Source: Pelomonas sp. Root1444
Lineage (GTDB): Bacteria; Pseudomonadota; Gammaproteobacteria; Burkholderiales; Burkholderiaceae_C
NCBI RefSeq assembly: GCF_001426885.1
Contig: NZ_LMFP01000013.1
Location: 172,574-236,573, forward strand
Direction: 5' to 3'
Length of the DNA: 64,000 bases
The position numbers and the translations under genes were made by a program. Shown here one piece after another: positions 45,773-54,638 of the stretch (its first letter is position 1; every line of letters starts with the position of its first letter). Under the pieces are notes generated by a model. That model had not been told where the DNA came from, made no database searches, and saw only the letters and a program-made list of their open reading frames with translations.

Positions 45773-47470
45773 TCACTTCGGCGCGACGCGCCAGATCTCG
45801 CCCGTCACGTCGTCGTCCACCAGCAGCGAGCCGTCCTTCTGCACGGCGACCGAGCTGGGCCGGCCCCAGACTTCGGCGTCGCTGGCGACGAAGCCGGTCA
45901 CGAAGTCCTGGTAGCGGCCGGTCGGCACGCCGTCCTTCATGAACACGCGGACGACCTTGGAGCCCGTGCGCGTCTGTCGGTTCCAGGAGCCGTGGAAGGC
46001 GACGAACAGGTCGCCGTCATAGGCCTTCGGAAACGCGGCGGGGGCGGCCGGTGGCGCCTCGTACATGACCATGCCCAGCGGCGCGGCATGCGCGGTGAAC
46101 AGCAGGTCGGGCGTGGTCACCTTGTCGCGCAGGTCGGGGCGCTGGCCGGCCAGGCGCGGGTCCTCATGGGCGCCGATGTAGAACCACGGCCAGCCGTAGA
46201 AGCCGCCCTCCTTCACCCGCGTCAGGTAGTCGGGCGGCAGGTTGTCGCCCAGCAGGTCGCGCTCGTTGACGCTGCACAGCAGGTCGCCGCTGCGCGGGTA
46301 CAGGTACATGCCCACGCAGTTGCGCAGGCCGGCGGCGTAGGTGCGCCGGTTCTTGCCGTCGGCGTCGAAGGCGAGCACGACGGCGTGGCCTTCCTCCTCG
46401 CCCCACGCGGCGCCCAGGCCGTGCCGGGCTTCCCAGTCGGCCAGCGGCACGGGCGGCGTCTTGCCGATGCCCTCGGCCACGTTGGTGGCCGAGCCGATGG
46501 ACAGGAACATGCGGCGCCCGTCGGCCGAGAACACCAGCGTGCGCGACGAATGCGCGCCGACGGCCTGGGCCAGCCGCGGCACGACCACCTCGGGCTCACC
46601 ACCGGCCACCAGGTCGCCGTTGCGGTACGGGTAGCGGACGATGGCGTTGACGAAGGCGACGTAGAGGTATTGAGGGTTGGGCCCGGTGGGCCAGAAGGCC
46701 AGGCCGAAGGGGCGGTCCATGCCGGCGGCGAAGGTGCTCACCACGTCCGCGGTCTCGCCCGTGGACGACCGGAACACCTTGACCAGCCGCTTCGTCGTGG
46801 ACGAGATGAAGATGTCGCCGTTGGGCGCCTTCACCATCACGCGGCCGCGGTCGGGGTCCTTGGCCCACAGCTTGACCTTGAAGCCGTCCGGCACGGCCGG
46901 CAGCATGCCTTCGGGGCGCGGCACGGTGCGCGGGCCGTTGCTGGCGCTGTCGGTGGCGAAGGGCTTGGGCAGGTCGGCCACCTTCCACTCGTGGATGCGC
47001 CCCGGGCGATCGGCGCTCCAGCTGCCTGCGTCCGCAGCGGTTGACGCCGGACCGCTGGCGGCGGCGACGGCTGCCGTGGCCGGGCCCGCGAGCTTGCCGA
47101 GATACGCCAGCAGCGCCTGGCGCTGTGCCGGGTCCGCCATGCTGACGGGCATGGAAGTGCCGGGCGCATAGGCCGTCGGGTCGGCGAGGAAGCGGTCCAG
47201 CTCCGCGGTCGTCCAGACCCGCCCCTGCCCACCCAGCCCGGCCAGCGCCGCCGAGTAGCCAAAGCCCGGCGCCGCCGCCAGCTTGCGCCCCACGACGCCG
47301 TGCAGGCCCGGGCCCATCAGCGCGCGGCGGTCCGGCGTGGCGGTGTGGCACATCGCGCAGTTGCTGTCGAACAGCCGCTGGCCCGGCGCCGCGTCCTGCG
47401 CCTGGGTGGAGGCCATGGCCAGCAGGCCGAGCAGGCTGGATGTGGCCCGCATGAGATGAAGCTTGTTCAA
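45773..47470 (-). CDS. cytochrome c-sorbosone/glucose dehydrogenase fusion
   Basis: A 565-residue periplasmic protein. It starts with TTG at 47470 (AGGA upstream) or ATG at 47452; both give a signal peptide. Residues 27-128 are a class I cytochrome c with the haem motif CAMCH (38-42) and a Met ligand region (GTSMPVSM). After an Ala-rich linker, residues about 185-560 form a six-bladed PQQ-dependent sugar dehydrogenase propeller of the L-sorbosone dehydrogenase type (GFKVKLWAKDPDRGRVMVKAPNGDIFI, DRPFGLAFWP, RTYAAGLRNCVGMYLYP, VKEGGFYGWPWFYIG). Fusing the electron acceptor to the dehydrogenase allows direct transfer of electrons from an aldose to the respiratory chain. Confidence 0.9.
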   Translation of the reverse strand: MNKLHLMRATSSLLGLLAMASTQAQDAAPGQRLFDSNCAMCHTATPDRRALMGPGLHGVVGRKLAAAPGFGYSAALAGLGGQGRVWTTAELDRFLADPTAYAPGTSMPVSMADPAQRQALLAYLGKLAGPATAAVAAASGPASTAADAGSWSADRPGRIHEWKVADLPKPFATDSASNGPRTVPRPEGMLPAVPDGFKVKLWAKDPDRGRVMVKAPNGDIFISSTTKRLVKVFRSSTGETADVVSTFAAGMDRPFGLAFWPTGPNPQYLYVAFVNAIVRYPYRNGDLVAGGEPEVVVPRLAQAVGAHSSRTLVFSADGRRMFLSIGSATNVAEGIGKTPPVPLADWEARHGLGAAWGEEEGHAVVLAFDADGKNRRTYAAGLRNCVGMYLYPRSGDLLCSVNERDLLGDNLPPDYLTRVKEGGFYGWPWFYIGAHEDPRLAGQRPDLRDKVTTPDLLFTAHAAPLGMVMYEAPPAAPAAFPKAYDGDLFVAFHGSWNRQTRTGSKVVRVFMKDGVPTGRYQDFVTGFVASDAEVWGRPSSVAVQKDGSLLVDDDVTGEIWRVAPK

Positions 47471-47495
47471 TCGATGTCCTGTGATCGTTGGGCCG

Positions 47496-50400
47496 TCAGA
47501 ACTTCAGCAACAGCCGGCCGCCGTAAAGCCCGTTCGCGACGGCCGGCTCGCCGGCCGGCCCGGTCAGGTCCGCGGCCTGGCCCTTGGCGCCCATGGCGGG
47601 AATGGCATGCATGAAGCCGATGTCGCTGGCCGGGAAGTCCACGCTGGTGGTCGGGAAGTCGGCCAGCCTCGCGCCCAGTTGCAGGTAGCCGGCGCCCTCC
47701 GTCACGACGGTGAGGTCGCCCGCGGGCGACGTGAGGCGCAGCCAGCGCGGGTCCGCAAAGTAGCCCGCCGGCGCGGCGATGTCATGCACGCCGAGCACCG
47801 GCCCGCGTTGGCGGTTCTGCCAGACGGGGCCGGGCCCGCGCAGCAGCGCGCGGAACTGGCTGACCTCGCCCAGCGGGCGGTCGAAGCCGATGCCGTGGTA
47901 CAGCACCGGGCCTTGCAGCGGGTAGCCGTAGTCCAGCGCGAGCTGACCGTCCTCGCCCAGCGTCCAGCGCACGCGCGCCAGCCCGCCGGCGCCGGGCGCC
48001 TCCAGCCAGGCGCCTTGCGGGCCGGTGCCCGTGGTCACGACGACCGGCGCCGCCGGCACGGCGAAGCGCTCCGCCTCGAAGGCCAGGCGCAGCGACGCGA
48101 CCGCGGGCGTGCGCCGCACGCCGGCCAGGCGCGTCACGCGCACCGCCTTCACGGCCTGGGGCGGGAAGATATAGCCCTGGCCGTCGCGCGCCACGCGGGC
48201 GCCGTCGTAGACCGTCTTCCAGCGCTGGCCGTCGGTCGACAGCTCCAGCCTGAAGCCCGCCCAGCCGTCGGCCTCGGTGAGGCCCAGGTTGATGCTCGCG
48301 ACATTGGCCATCGTGGCGGTGGGGAACTCGTAGACGCCATCGCCCCGCGCGGTGGGCTCCAGCCATGCCGGCTCGGCGGCCGGCTTGGGCCGGGCGACCA
48401 CCAGGCGCGGCCCGTTGGACAACGGCTGCCGCTTGCCGCCGCGGGCCAGTTCGAGCAGCAGCCCGGTGCGGGCGTCGAAGCGCGCGGACACGGCGCCGGC
48501 CTGCAGCCGGATGCTGTCGCCGCTCTTCACCACCGCGGGCGCGCCGGCCCGCTGGCGGGCAAGGCGCACCGGCCGCTCGGGCGCCGCCCAGACCCAGGTC
48601 CACAAGGTCTCGTCGCCCTTCGTCGCGGTCAGGCGCAGCGCATCTGCATCGCGCCAAGCCTGCGGCAGCGGCAGCTTCAGGTCGCCCCCGGCATGCGGCG
48701 CCACGTCGGGCCCGGCCAGTTCGCCCTGGGCCAGCACACGCGCATCGCGGCTGCGGTCCTGCGGGCCGGCGAACCGCAGCCATTGCCACCGGAAACGCAC
48801 CGCCGCCAGCGTCGTGAAATCGAAGCCATTGGCCAGCTTCAGCACGCCGTCGAATTGGGCGTCCAGCAGCGGCGGCGCGATCTGCACCGGCGTCCAGATC
48901 TCCTTGACCGTGTCGTAGCTCGGCTCCTTCTCATGCCGCGGGCCGACGATGCCGTCCGGCGCGAAGGTGCCGAAGAGGTCGATGCGCCCGCCCTGGTCGG
49001 TGCGGGCGATGCCCTCGTCGGCCAGGTTCCACAGGAAGCCGCCCGCGCCGCGCGGCGATGCGGTCATGGCCCGCCAGTAGTCGTCCAGGCCAGAACCCAG
49101 GCCGCCGTCGAACAGGCCGTGCAGGAACTCGGTGGGCAGCACCAACAGCGGCCCGGCCAGCCGGCGCTGCAGGTCGGGGTAGCGCGGGTAGTGCTTGGTG
49201 TCGATGCCGCCGAAGGCCTCCCAGGGGTGGATCAGCGGCCGCGCCTGCGGGTCGTAGAGGGCGAAGTCGCCGTCCAGCTCGCGGTTCCAGCCGCCCTCGT
49301 TGCCGTTGGACCAGAACAGGATGCTGGGGTGGTTGACGTCGCGCTCCACCAGCTCGCGCACCAGCCTGCGGCCCACCTCGGTGTCGTGCGCGCTCTGCCA
49401 GCCGCTCAGCTCGTTGATGACGTACAGGCCCAGCTCGTCGGCGGCCTCCAGGAAGGCTTTCTCGGGCGCGTAGTGGGCCACGCGCATCGCGTTCATGTTC
49501 ATGGACCGGATGAGGCGCGCGTCTTCATAAGCCTGGGCGCGCGACACGGCGCGGCCCGTCTCCGGGCGGAAGCTGTGGCGGTTGATGCCCTTGAGCAGGA
49601 TGCGCTGGCCGTTGAGGTACAGGCCCTGGCCCTCGCGCAGCTCGAAGGTTCGGAAGCCGAAGCGCTCGCTGTGCTGGTGCACGGGCTTGTCGCCTTCGAG
49701 CAGCGTGACCTGTAGCTGGTGGAGGTGCGGCGTCTCGGCCGTCCACAGCAGCGGCTGGTCGACATGGCCGTGCAGGCGCACGCGCCCGGCGCCGCCCGCG
49801 GGGATGGCGACGGCGAACGGCGGGCCCACGGCCGCGCCCTCGCGCGTGGTGACCTGTGCGACCAGCCGCGTGACCGTGCGCGGCGCGCGCAGCGTCACGT
49901 CCGCGGTGAGCTCGCCGCTGGCCTTGGCGTCGATGGCCACATGGGCGATGGACTGCGGCGGCGCAGCCTCCAGCCACACCGGCCGGTAGATGCCGCCAAA
50001 CACCCAGTAGTCGCCATGGCGCTCGGCGATGTCGGTGGCCGTGGCGGCCGAGGCCTCGCTGACCTGGACCTCGATCTCGTTGTCTTCGCCCGGCTTGATC
50101 CAGCGGCTGATGTCATGGCTGAAGCGGTTGAACCCACCTTGATGCACGGGCCCGGCGACGTTGCCGTTGACCCGCACGCGCGTGTCCGTCATCACCGCAT
50201 CGAAGACGACGCGCACCGTGCGGCCCTGCCATGCGGCCGGCACCGTGAAGCGGCGCCGGTAGGTCGCCGTGTCCGCCGAGCGCGGGCCCTTGTCGTAGCC
50301 GTACTGGTAGTGGCCGAAGCCCTGCTGCTGCCAGTTGGACGGCACGGGGATGCGCGCCGCCTCGCCCGCCCGCCGGCCGCCGTCGATGACGAAGTCCCAC

Positions 50401-50552
50401 GCCACCGCGTCGTCCGGGCCGGTGCCCGACAGCATCAGCGTCTCGGTGCGCGGCGCGTCCACGGCCAGCGCCAGCGGCGCCACCAGGCTGCCCAGCAGCA
50501 GGCCGGCCAGCCACTTCAGGGCGGCAAGCTTGAGGTTCACGGGCCGGCGCAT
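47496..50552 (-). CDS. glycoside hydrolase family 2 protein (beta-galactosidase-like), exported
   Basis: A 1018-residue GH2 enzyme with a signal-like N-terminus (LKWLAGLLLGSLVAPLALA). The sugar-binding domain (FGHYQYGYDKGP, TYRRRFTVPAAWQGRTVRVVFDAVMTDTRVRVNG) and immunoglobulin-like domain are followed by the TIM barrel (YLNGQRILLKGINRHSFRPETGRAVS). The acid/base is Glu419 in SILFWSNGNEGGWN and the nucleophile is probably Glu475 in LPTEFLHG. A carbohydrate-binding-like module (about 690-800) and a C-terminal Bgal_small_N-like domain complete it. The reading frame continues upstream past this start, but the ATG at 50552 is six bases after the GH39 stop. The pair forms an operon for hemicellulose-type oligosaccharides. 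Confidence 0.9.
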   Translation of the reverse strand: MRRPVNLKLAALKWLAGLLLGSLVAPLALAVDAPRTETLMLSGTGPDDAVAWDFVIDGGRRAGEAARIPVPSNWQQQGFGHYQYGYDKGPRSADTATYRRRFTVPAAWQGRTVRVVFDAVMTDTRVRVNGNVAGPVHQGGFNRFSHDISRWIKPGEDNEIEVQVSEASAATATDIAERHGDYWVFGGIYRPVWLEAAPPQSIAHVAIDAKASGELTADVTLRAPRTVTRLVAQVTTREGAAVGPPFAVAIPAGGAGRVRLHGHVDQPLLWTAETPHLHQLQVTLLEGDKPVHQHSERFGFRTFELREGQGLYLNGQRILLKGINRHSFRPETGRAVSRAQAYEDARLIRSMNMNAMRVAHYAPEKAFLEAADELGLYVINELSGWQSAHDTEVGRRLVRELVERDVNHPSILFWSNGNEGGWNRELDGDFALYDPQARPLIHPWEAFGGIDTKHYPRYPDLQRRLAGPLLVLPTEFLHGLFDGGLGSGLDDYWRAMTASPRGAGGFLWNLADEGIARTDQGGRIDLFGTFAPDGIVGPRHEKEPSYDTVKEIWTPVQIAPPLLDAQFDGVLKLANGFDFTTLAAVRFRWQWLRFAGPQDRSRDARVLAQGELAGPDVAPHAGGDLKLPLPQAWRDADALRLTATKGDETLWTWVWAAPERPVRLARQRAGAPAVVKSGDSIRLQAGAVSARFDARTGLLLELARGGKRQPLSNGPRLVVARPKPAAEPAWLEPTARGDGVYEFPTATMANVASINLGLTEADGWAGFRLELSTDGQRWKTVYDGARVARDGQGYIFPPQAVKAVRVTRLAGVRRTPAVASLRLAFEAERFAVPAAPVVVTTGTGPQGAWLEAPGAGGLARVRWTLGEDGQLALDYGYPLQGPVLYHGIGFDRPLGEVSQFRALLRGPGPVWQNRQRGPVLGVHDIAAPAGYFADPRWLRLTSPAGDLTVVTEGAGYLQLGARLADFPTTSVDFPASDIGFMHAIPAMGAKGQAADLTGPAGEPAVANGLYGGRLLLKF

Positions 50553-50557
50553 TGCGC

Positions 50558-52246
50558 CTACTCGATGACGAACAGCATCACGCCCTGGCGAGGCAGCGTG
50601 AAGCTCAGCGTGGCGCTGCCGTCGGCCACCGCCAGCGCCGGCAGCGCGGCCGGCGCCATCACCGAGGCGGCTTCCAGCTGGGCGTACTGCTTCGCGTCCG
50701 GCGCCTGCGGCGAGCCCATGACCTGCCAGGCGGTGAAGGCGTTGGCATGGGCCTTGTCGACGCGCCACTGCGTCACCGTGCGCGTCGCCCGCTGGCCCAG
50801 GCCCGCCAGCTTCAGGCTGACGGCGGCATCGGGGCCGCTGGCATCGTCGTCGTGGTAGTGCCAGGTCATGACGGCGAGCTTGCCGTCCGGTGCGCGCGTG
50901 GCCAGCACGCCCACGTCGGGCCGGCCGCGAACGCCGTTGGCGATGATGTCGTCCAGCGCCACCTCGGCGTCGCTGGTGGCGCACAGCTGCGTCGGGCCCA
51001 GCTTGGCGAACATGCGGAACACGTTGAGCACCGGCAGGTCGACGCCGTTGGTCGCCAGCTGGCGGTAGCCGGCGAACCAGGGCTGGTCCTCGAACGTGAA
51101 GGCCCAGGTCAGCGCGCCTTCCAGGTTCACCTGGTGGCGCTCGGCCAGCTGCCAGATGCGCTTGTAGCTGGCCGCCGTGTAGCTGGAGTACATGGTGCCG
51201 TTGCGGTAGGCGTTTTGCGGGCCGGGACAGGCGGCGCAGCCCTCGGGGTCGTTCTCGCCGATGACGATGGGCTTGTCCTTCAGCTCGGGCACCGCGACGA
51301 TCTTCTCGAAGCCCTTGGCGATGCCGCCCAGTTGCGGCGACATGTTCATGCGCACGCGCCCGTCGACGAAGCGCGGGCTGCCCTTGGCGTGGAAGGCCAG
51401 GAAGTCGGTCGGCGTGCCGGTCTGCCCGGTCGCGTGGTTCTTGCCGCTGACGACATGCTTCAGGAAGGCGTCCATGAAGGCGCCGCCCGAGCCGGCGACG
51501 TCCGGCCCGCCCACGCGCGCCCCGGGCAGCGCACGGCGCACGGCGTCGATGGCGTAGTCGTGCAGCTTGTTGAACTCGTCCTGCGTGCCGGTCCAGTAGG
51601 CCGGCCCGTTGGGCTCGTTCCAGACCTCGAAGTACCAGCGCAGCACCTCCTCGCGGCCGTAGCGCTGCACGCAGTGCCGGGTCCACTGGAACACCAGCTC
51701 GGCCCACTTGGCGTAGTCCTTGGGCGGGGCGTTCCAGGCGCCGGCGATCAGGTCGTAGGCGAAGCCCGGGCGCCAGCTGTGCTGGTAGGGCGTGCCCGGC
51801 TTGGCGCTGGACAGGGCCTGCGGCATGAAGCCGATCTGCAGGTAGGGCCGCACGCCGCGTTCGAGGTAGCTGTCGATGATGCGGTCGGTGACGGTCCAGT
51901 CGTAGACGGGCTTGCCGTCGCGGTCCTCGGTGTAGGCATTGGTGCTGCCCCACTTGAACGCCGGCGTGCCGTCGCCGGTGTTCAGCAGGTTGTGGGCGCG
52001 GAAGTACACGTTGCCGGGGCGCAGCTCGCCCAGGTGCTTCATCAACTTGCGGCCGTCCTTCATGGTCGCGTAGTTGGGCTCGTCGGCGCCGAAGAAGCGC
52101 CAGATGGGCTTGAGCTCGCCCAGCGTGCGGCTGGCGTCCACCTCCACATTCACCGCGAAGGCATCCGCCGGTTGCGCCTGTGCGGCAGCGGCCAGCAGGC
52201 CGGCCATGACGAGGGTGAGGGTCCGGGGCAGCGGCTGGAGCTTCAT
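50558..52246 (-). CDS. glycoside hydrolase family 39-like protein, exported
   Basis: A 562-residue clan A glycosidase. The start at 52246 gives the signal MKLQPLPRTLTLVMAGLLAAAAQAQ. The TIM barrel contains WRFFGADEPNYATMKDGRKLMKHLGEL and the acid/base Glu211 in WYFEVWNEPNGPAYW, with the nucleophile Glu331 in KPIVIGENDPEGCAAC. These features match GH39 beta-xylosidases and relatives. A beta-sandwich end domain follows (LAVMTWHYHDDD...). It is the first gene of the operon with GH2. The upstream interval 52247-52446 (200 bp) shows no operator that I can name. Confidence 0.9.
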   Translation of the reverse strand: MKLQPLPRTLTLVMAGLLAAAAQAQPADAFAVNVEVDASRTLGELKPIWRFFGADEPNYATMKDGRKLMKHLGELRPGNVYFRAHNLLNTGDGTPAFKWGSTNAYTEDRDGKPVYDWTVTDRIIDSYLERGVRPYLQIGFMPQALSSAKPGTPYQHSWRPGFAYDLIAGAWNAPPKDYAKWAELVFQWTRHCVQRYGREEVLRWYFEVWNEPNGPAYWTGTQDEFNKLHDYAIDAVRRALPGARVGGPDVAGSGGAFMDAFLKHVVSGKNHATGQTGTPTDFLAFHAKGSPRFVDGRVRMNMSPQLGGIAKGFEKIVAVPELKDKPIVIGENDPEGCAACPGPQNAYRNGTMYSSYTAASYKRIWQLAERHQVNLEGALTWAFTFEDQPWFAGYRQLATNGVDLPVLNVFRMFAKLGPTQLCATSDAEVALDDIIANGVRGRPDVGVLATRAPDGKLAVMTWHYHDDDASGPDAAVSLKLAGLGQRATRTVTQWRVDKAHANAFTAWQVMGSPQAPDAKQYAQLEAASVMAPAALPALAVADGSATLSFTLPRQGVMLFVIE

Positions 52247-52446
52247 GGCGTGGGTGAGGTGAACGTGCGGCCGAAGGGCGTGGACCACGAACGACGACAT
52301 CCACTGCCTGCACCGCTCGCAAATCCGGGCGGAGTGTAGGAAGGGCTTTGCTGACGCGGCGGGCCTGCCGGCATTCGCTCAAGAAGGTGAGTGCCAAAGG
52401 CCGCTGACGCTCGCCGCCGGGCGACCGGCGCGCATTCGCGCCCGCT

Positions 52447-53193
52447 TCAGTGCGCCGTGGCCGCCTGCGCCTCGCGCCGGCTCTCGCGGGTGGCCGGCTG
52501 CAGCACGGGGCACAGCGCCCCGAGCCGCGCCACCGCGGCGTCTTCCTGCAGGCCTTCGGCGAGCAGGTGGGCGACGCTCGACAGCCACTGGACGCGCGAC
52601 ATCGCCGGCGCGCGCACCGCGGCGTCGGGGGCCCGGGCAGGCGACGTCACGCCCACATCCGTCACCTCGATGGCGGCCCGGGCCCAGCGCTTGGTGACCG
52701 ACACGGCGCACGCCCGCGCGCCGCCCTCGACGTCGGGCCGGCGCGCCGGTGGCAGCCCCAGCACCGGCCCGACCGACACGTTCATCACCGAGCCGCAGCC
52801 GCGCCGGCGGAAGTGGCTCAGCAGCGCGCCGGTCAGGTGCTGGATGCCGAGCCGCCGGGCTTGCGCTCTCTCGTGCGTGTCATCCCCGGCCAGCAGCGCG
52901 CCCATGCCCGGCAGCTGCCGCACCGGGAAGGCGATGTCGATGCTGACCAGCAGGTTCAGCGCCGGGCAGGTGGCCGCCAGCTGTTCGCAGAAACCGGCCA
53001 CGCTCCACGGGTCCTCCAGGCACAACTCGACAGCGCGCAGGCCCGGCACGGCCCGTGCGGCGGCCTGGGCCCGGCGCGGCTCGCTGTCGAAGACGAGCAC
53101 CTCGTTGCCCATCCGGCACAGCAGCCCGGCCAGCGCGCGGCCGATGCCGCGGGTGCCGCCCGCCACGAGAATGGTGTTGCCTTGCATCTGCAT
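52447..53193 (-). CDS. SDR-type oxidoreductase lacking the YxxxK motif
   Basis: A 248-residue Rossmann protein. The start at 53193 has AAGGAGG in ideal position and gives MQMQGNTILVAGGTRGIGRALAGLL, with the nucleotide-binding motif GGTRGIG. The segment VMNVSVGPVLGLPPARRP corresponds to the active-site serine strand. Where the catalytic YxxxK is expected, the sequence reads ACAVSVTKRWARAA, so Lys is kept but Tyr is replaced by Val. Either catalysis is altered or the protein is a non-enzymatic NAD(P) sensor. It is divergent from the AraC-type regulator gene and probably controlled by it. Confidence 0.8.
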   Translation of the reverse strand: MQMQGNTILVAGGTRGIGRALAGLLCRMGNEVLVFDSEPRRAQAAARAVPGLRAVELCLEDPWSVAGFCEQLAATCPALNLLVSIDIAFPVRQLPGMGALLAGDDTHERAQARRLGIQHLTGALLSHFRRRGCGSVMNVSVGPVLGLPPARRPDVEGGARACAVSVTKRWARAAIEVTDVGVTSPARAPDAAVRAPAMSRVQWLSSVAHLLAEGLQEDAAVARLGALCPVLQPATRESRREAQAATAH

Positions 53194-53267
53194 GCGGACC
53201 TCCTTGCGTGAAGGCCCGCATTGAATCGGCCGGCCGCCGATTTCGACAGCCAAATCCGGTCATGTGA

Positions 53268-53365
53268 TTGCACGATCCCGCCATCGTGCGGCGAGCAGTC
53301 GGCAAACCGTGGCAACGCCCTCGGGCGGATAGCCCAAAACCCGCAAGCTCTTGCACGATTCCGTC
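53268..53365. promoter_or_regulatory. paired repeats between the SDR and AraC-type genes
   Basis: TTGCACGATCCCGCC at 53268-53282 and TTGCACGATTCCGTC at 53351-53365 agree at 13 of 15 positions and lie 83 bp apart in the same direction. The first is also part of a perfect inverted repeat GCACGAT (53270-53276) and ATCGTGC (53283-53289). The second ends about 50 bp before the AraC-type ATG. Two such sites in the 225-bp divergent region fit binding of an AraC-family dimer with looping or autoregulation. Confidence 0.5.
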
Positions 53366-53418
53366 AAACCAACGCGCAGGCGCTTGAGCCGCCGCGGCGC
53401 AGCAGGTACGGTCGCGCC

Positions 53419-54300
53419 ATGGCTTTACTTGAAGAATTGCAGGCGCTGATCCGGCGCCACGCGATCGCCAACGGCGACCGCAAGCAAGGCATGTTTGCGG
53501 TGATGGCCGACGCGCGGACCGAGATGCAGCACCACGTCGTGGAGCCGGTGTTCGTCGTGGTGGCGCAGGGCGCCAAGCGCGCCATGCTGGGCGACGAGGT
53601 GTTCGAGTACCGCGGCGGCCAGTTCCTCGTCGTCGGCGTGGCCCTGCCGCTGGCCGGCGGCGTGATCGAGGCCAGCCGCGAGCTGCCCTACCTGGCCGCG
53701 GGCATGACGCTGCAGGCCGCCACCATCTCGTCGCTGCTGCTGGAGATGGACCCCGCCGACCGGCCCGCCACCGAGCAGGCCGGCTTTGCCGTCAGCGACG
53801 CCTGCGAGGCGCTGCTCGACACGGTGGTGCGCATGCTGCGGCTGAAGGACTCGCCGCGCGACGCCGCGGTGCTCGGGCCGCTCATCGAGCGCGAGCTGGT
53901 GTGGCGGCTGCTGCACGGCCCGCAAGGCGCCATGGTGCGGCAGATCGGCCTGGCGGAAAGCCGGCTGTCGCAGATCGGCCGGGCCATCCGCTTCATCCGC
54001 GCCCACCATGCCGAACCGATCTCCATCCCCCAGCTGGCCGACATGGTGGCCATGAGCGAGTCGTCCTTCCACCGCCACTTCCGCGGCGCCACGACGATGA
54101 GCCCGCTGCAGTTCCAGAAGCTCATCCGCCTGCAGGAAGCGCGCGCTCGCCTGATCGCCGATGCGGGCGACGTGGCCGCCATCGGCTACAGCGTGGGCTA
54201 CGACAGCCCGTCGCAGTTCAGCCGTGAGTACAGCCGCCTGTTCGGCGCACCGCCGGGGCGGGACAAGCAGCGGCTGGGCGTGCGGGCGGGTGCCGGGTAG
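53419..54300 (+). CDS. AraC-family regulator (AraC_N type)
   Basis: A 293-residue regulator. The N-terminal domain (residues 10-170; GMFAVMADARTEMQHHVVEPVFVVVAQGAKRAMLGDEVFEYRGGQFLVVGVALPL) is the AraC_N cupin found in YqhC-type regulators, which respond to aldehydes or other metabolites. The C-terminal domain has two helix-turn-helix motifs (ISIPQLADMVAMSESSFHRHFRGATTMSPLQFQKLIRLQEARARLIADAGDVAAIGYSVGYDSPSQFSREYSRLFGAPP). It is divergent from the SDR gene, an arrangement in which such regulators typically activate the neighbour. The ATG at 53419 matches the family start. Confidence 0.93.
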   Translation: MALLEELQALIRRHAIANGDRKQGMFAVMADARTEMQHHVVEPVFVVVAQGAKRAMLGDEVFEYRGGQFLVVGVALPLAGGVIEASRELPYLAAGMTLQAATISSLLLEMDPADRPATEQAGFAVSDACEALLDTVVRMLRLKDSPRDAAVLGPLIERELVWRLLHGPQGAMVRQIGLAESRLSQIGRAIRFIRAHHAEPISIPQLADMVAMSESSFHRHFRGATTMSPLQFQKLIRLQEARARLIADAGDVAAIGYSVGYDSPSQFSREYSRLFGAPPGRDKQRLGVRAGAG

Positions 54301-54306
54301 GCGCTC

Positions 54307-54375
54307 TATCGACGGGATCGATATTTGACTTTTATCGACCACATCGATACAAGGCGGATATCGACCCGATCGAGA
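54307..54375. promoter_or_regulatory. three HipB-type operators upstream of hipBA
   Basis: Three 17-bp dyads: TATCGACGGGATCGATA at 54307-54323, TATCGACCACATCGATA at 54333-54349 and TATCGACCCGATCGAGA at 54359-54375. Their centres are exactly 26 bp apart, about 2.5 helical turns. The arrangement TATC-N9-GATA recalls the E. coli HipB operators (TATCC-N8-GGATA). The last one ends eight bases before the hipB ATG, so bound HipB-HipA would block the promoter and the ribosome-binding region. Confidence 0.85.
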
Positions 54376-54382
54376 TTGCCCG

Positions 54383-54637
54383 ATGACGCATCGCCTCGTC
54401 CACTCGCCGGAGCAGCTCGCCGTGCTGCTCAAGACCACCCGCAAGGCCCGCCGGCTCACGCAAGGCGAACTGGCCGCGCGCATGGGCTTGAGCGCCAACC
54501 GCTTCTCGGAACTGGAATCCGACCTCGGCGCGCTGACCGTCCAACGGCTGTTCGAGCTGACCCAGGCGCTGGGCCTGGAAATCTTCGTCGCCAACGCCGA
54601 CAGCCCTGCTGCAGCCGCCACCCCGGCGCAGTGGTGA
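54383..54637 (+). CDS. hipB: HipB-like antitoxin/repressor
   Basis: An 84-residue protein with an XRE-type helix-turn-helix at about residues 9-65 (LAVLLKTTRKARRLTQGELAARMGLSANRFSELESDLGALTVQRLFELTQALGLEIFV). It lies one base before hipA and downstream of three evenly spaced dyads. HipB binds these operators as a dimer and neutralises the HipA kinase. The C-terminal tail is short and Ala-rich, a typical degron-like end in this family. Confidence 0.93.
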   Translation: MTHRLVHSPEQLAVLLKTTRKARRLTQGELAARMGLSANRFSELESDLGALTVQRLFELTQALGLEIFVANADSPAAAATPAQW

Positions 54638-54638
54638 C

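Noticed and set aside
47496-52397. A single 1633-codon frame covering GH2 and running through GH39
   Set aside because: The upstream part is only an out-of-frame read of the GH39 gene. GH2 has a proper start and signal-like N-terminus at 50552, six bases after the GH39 stop.
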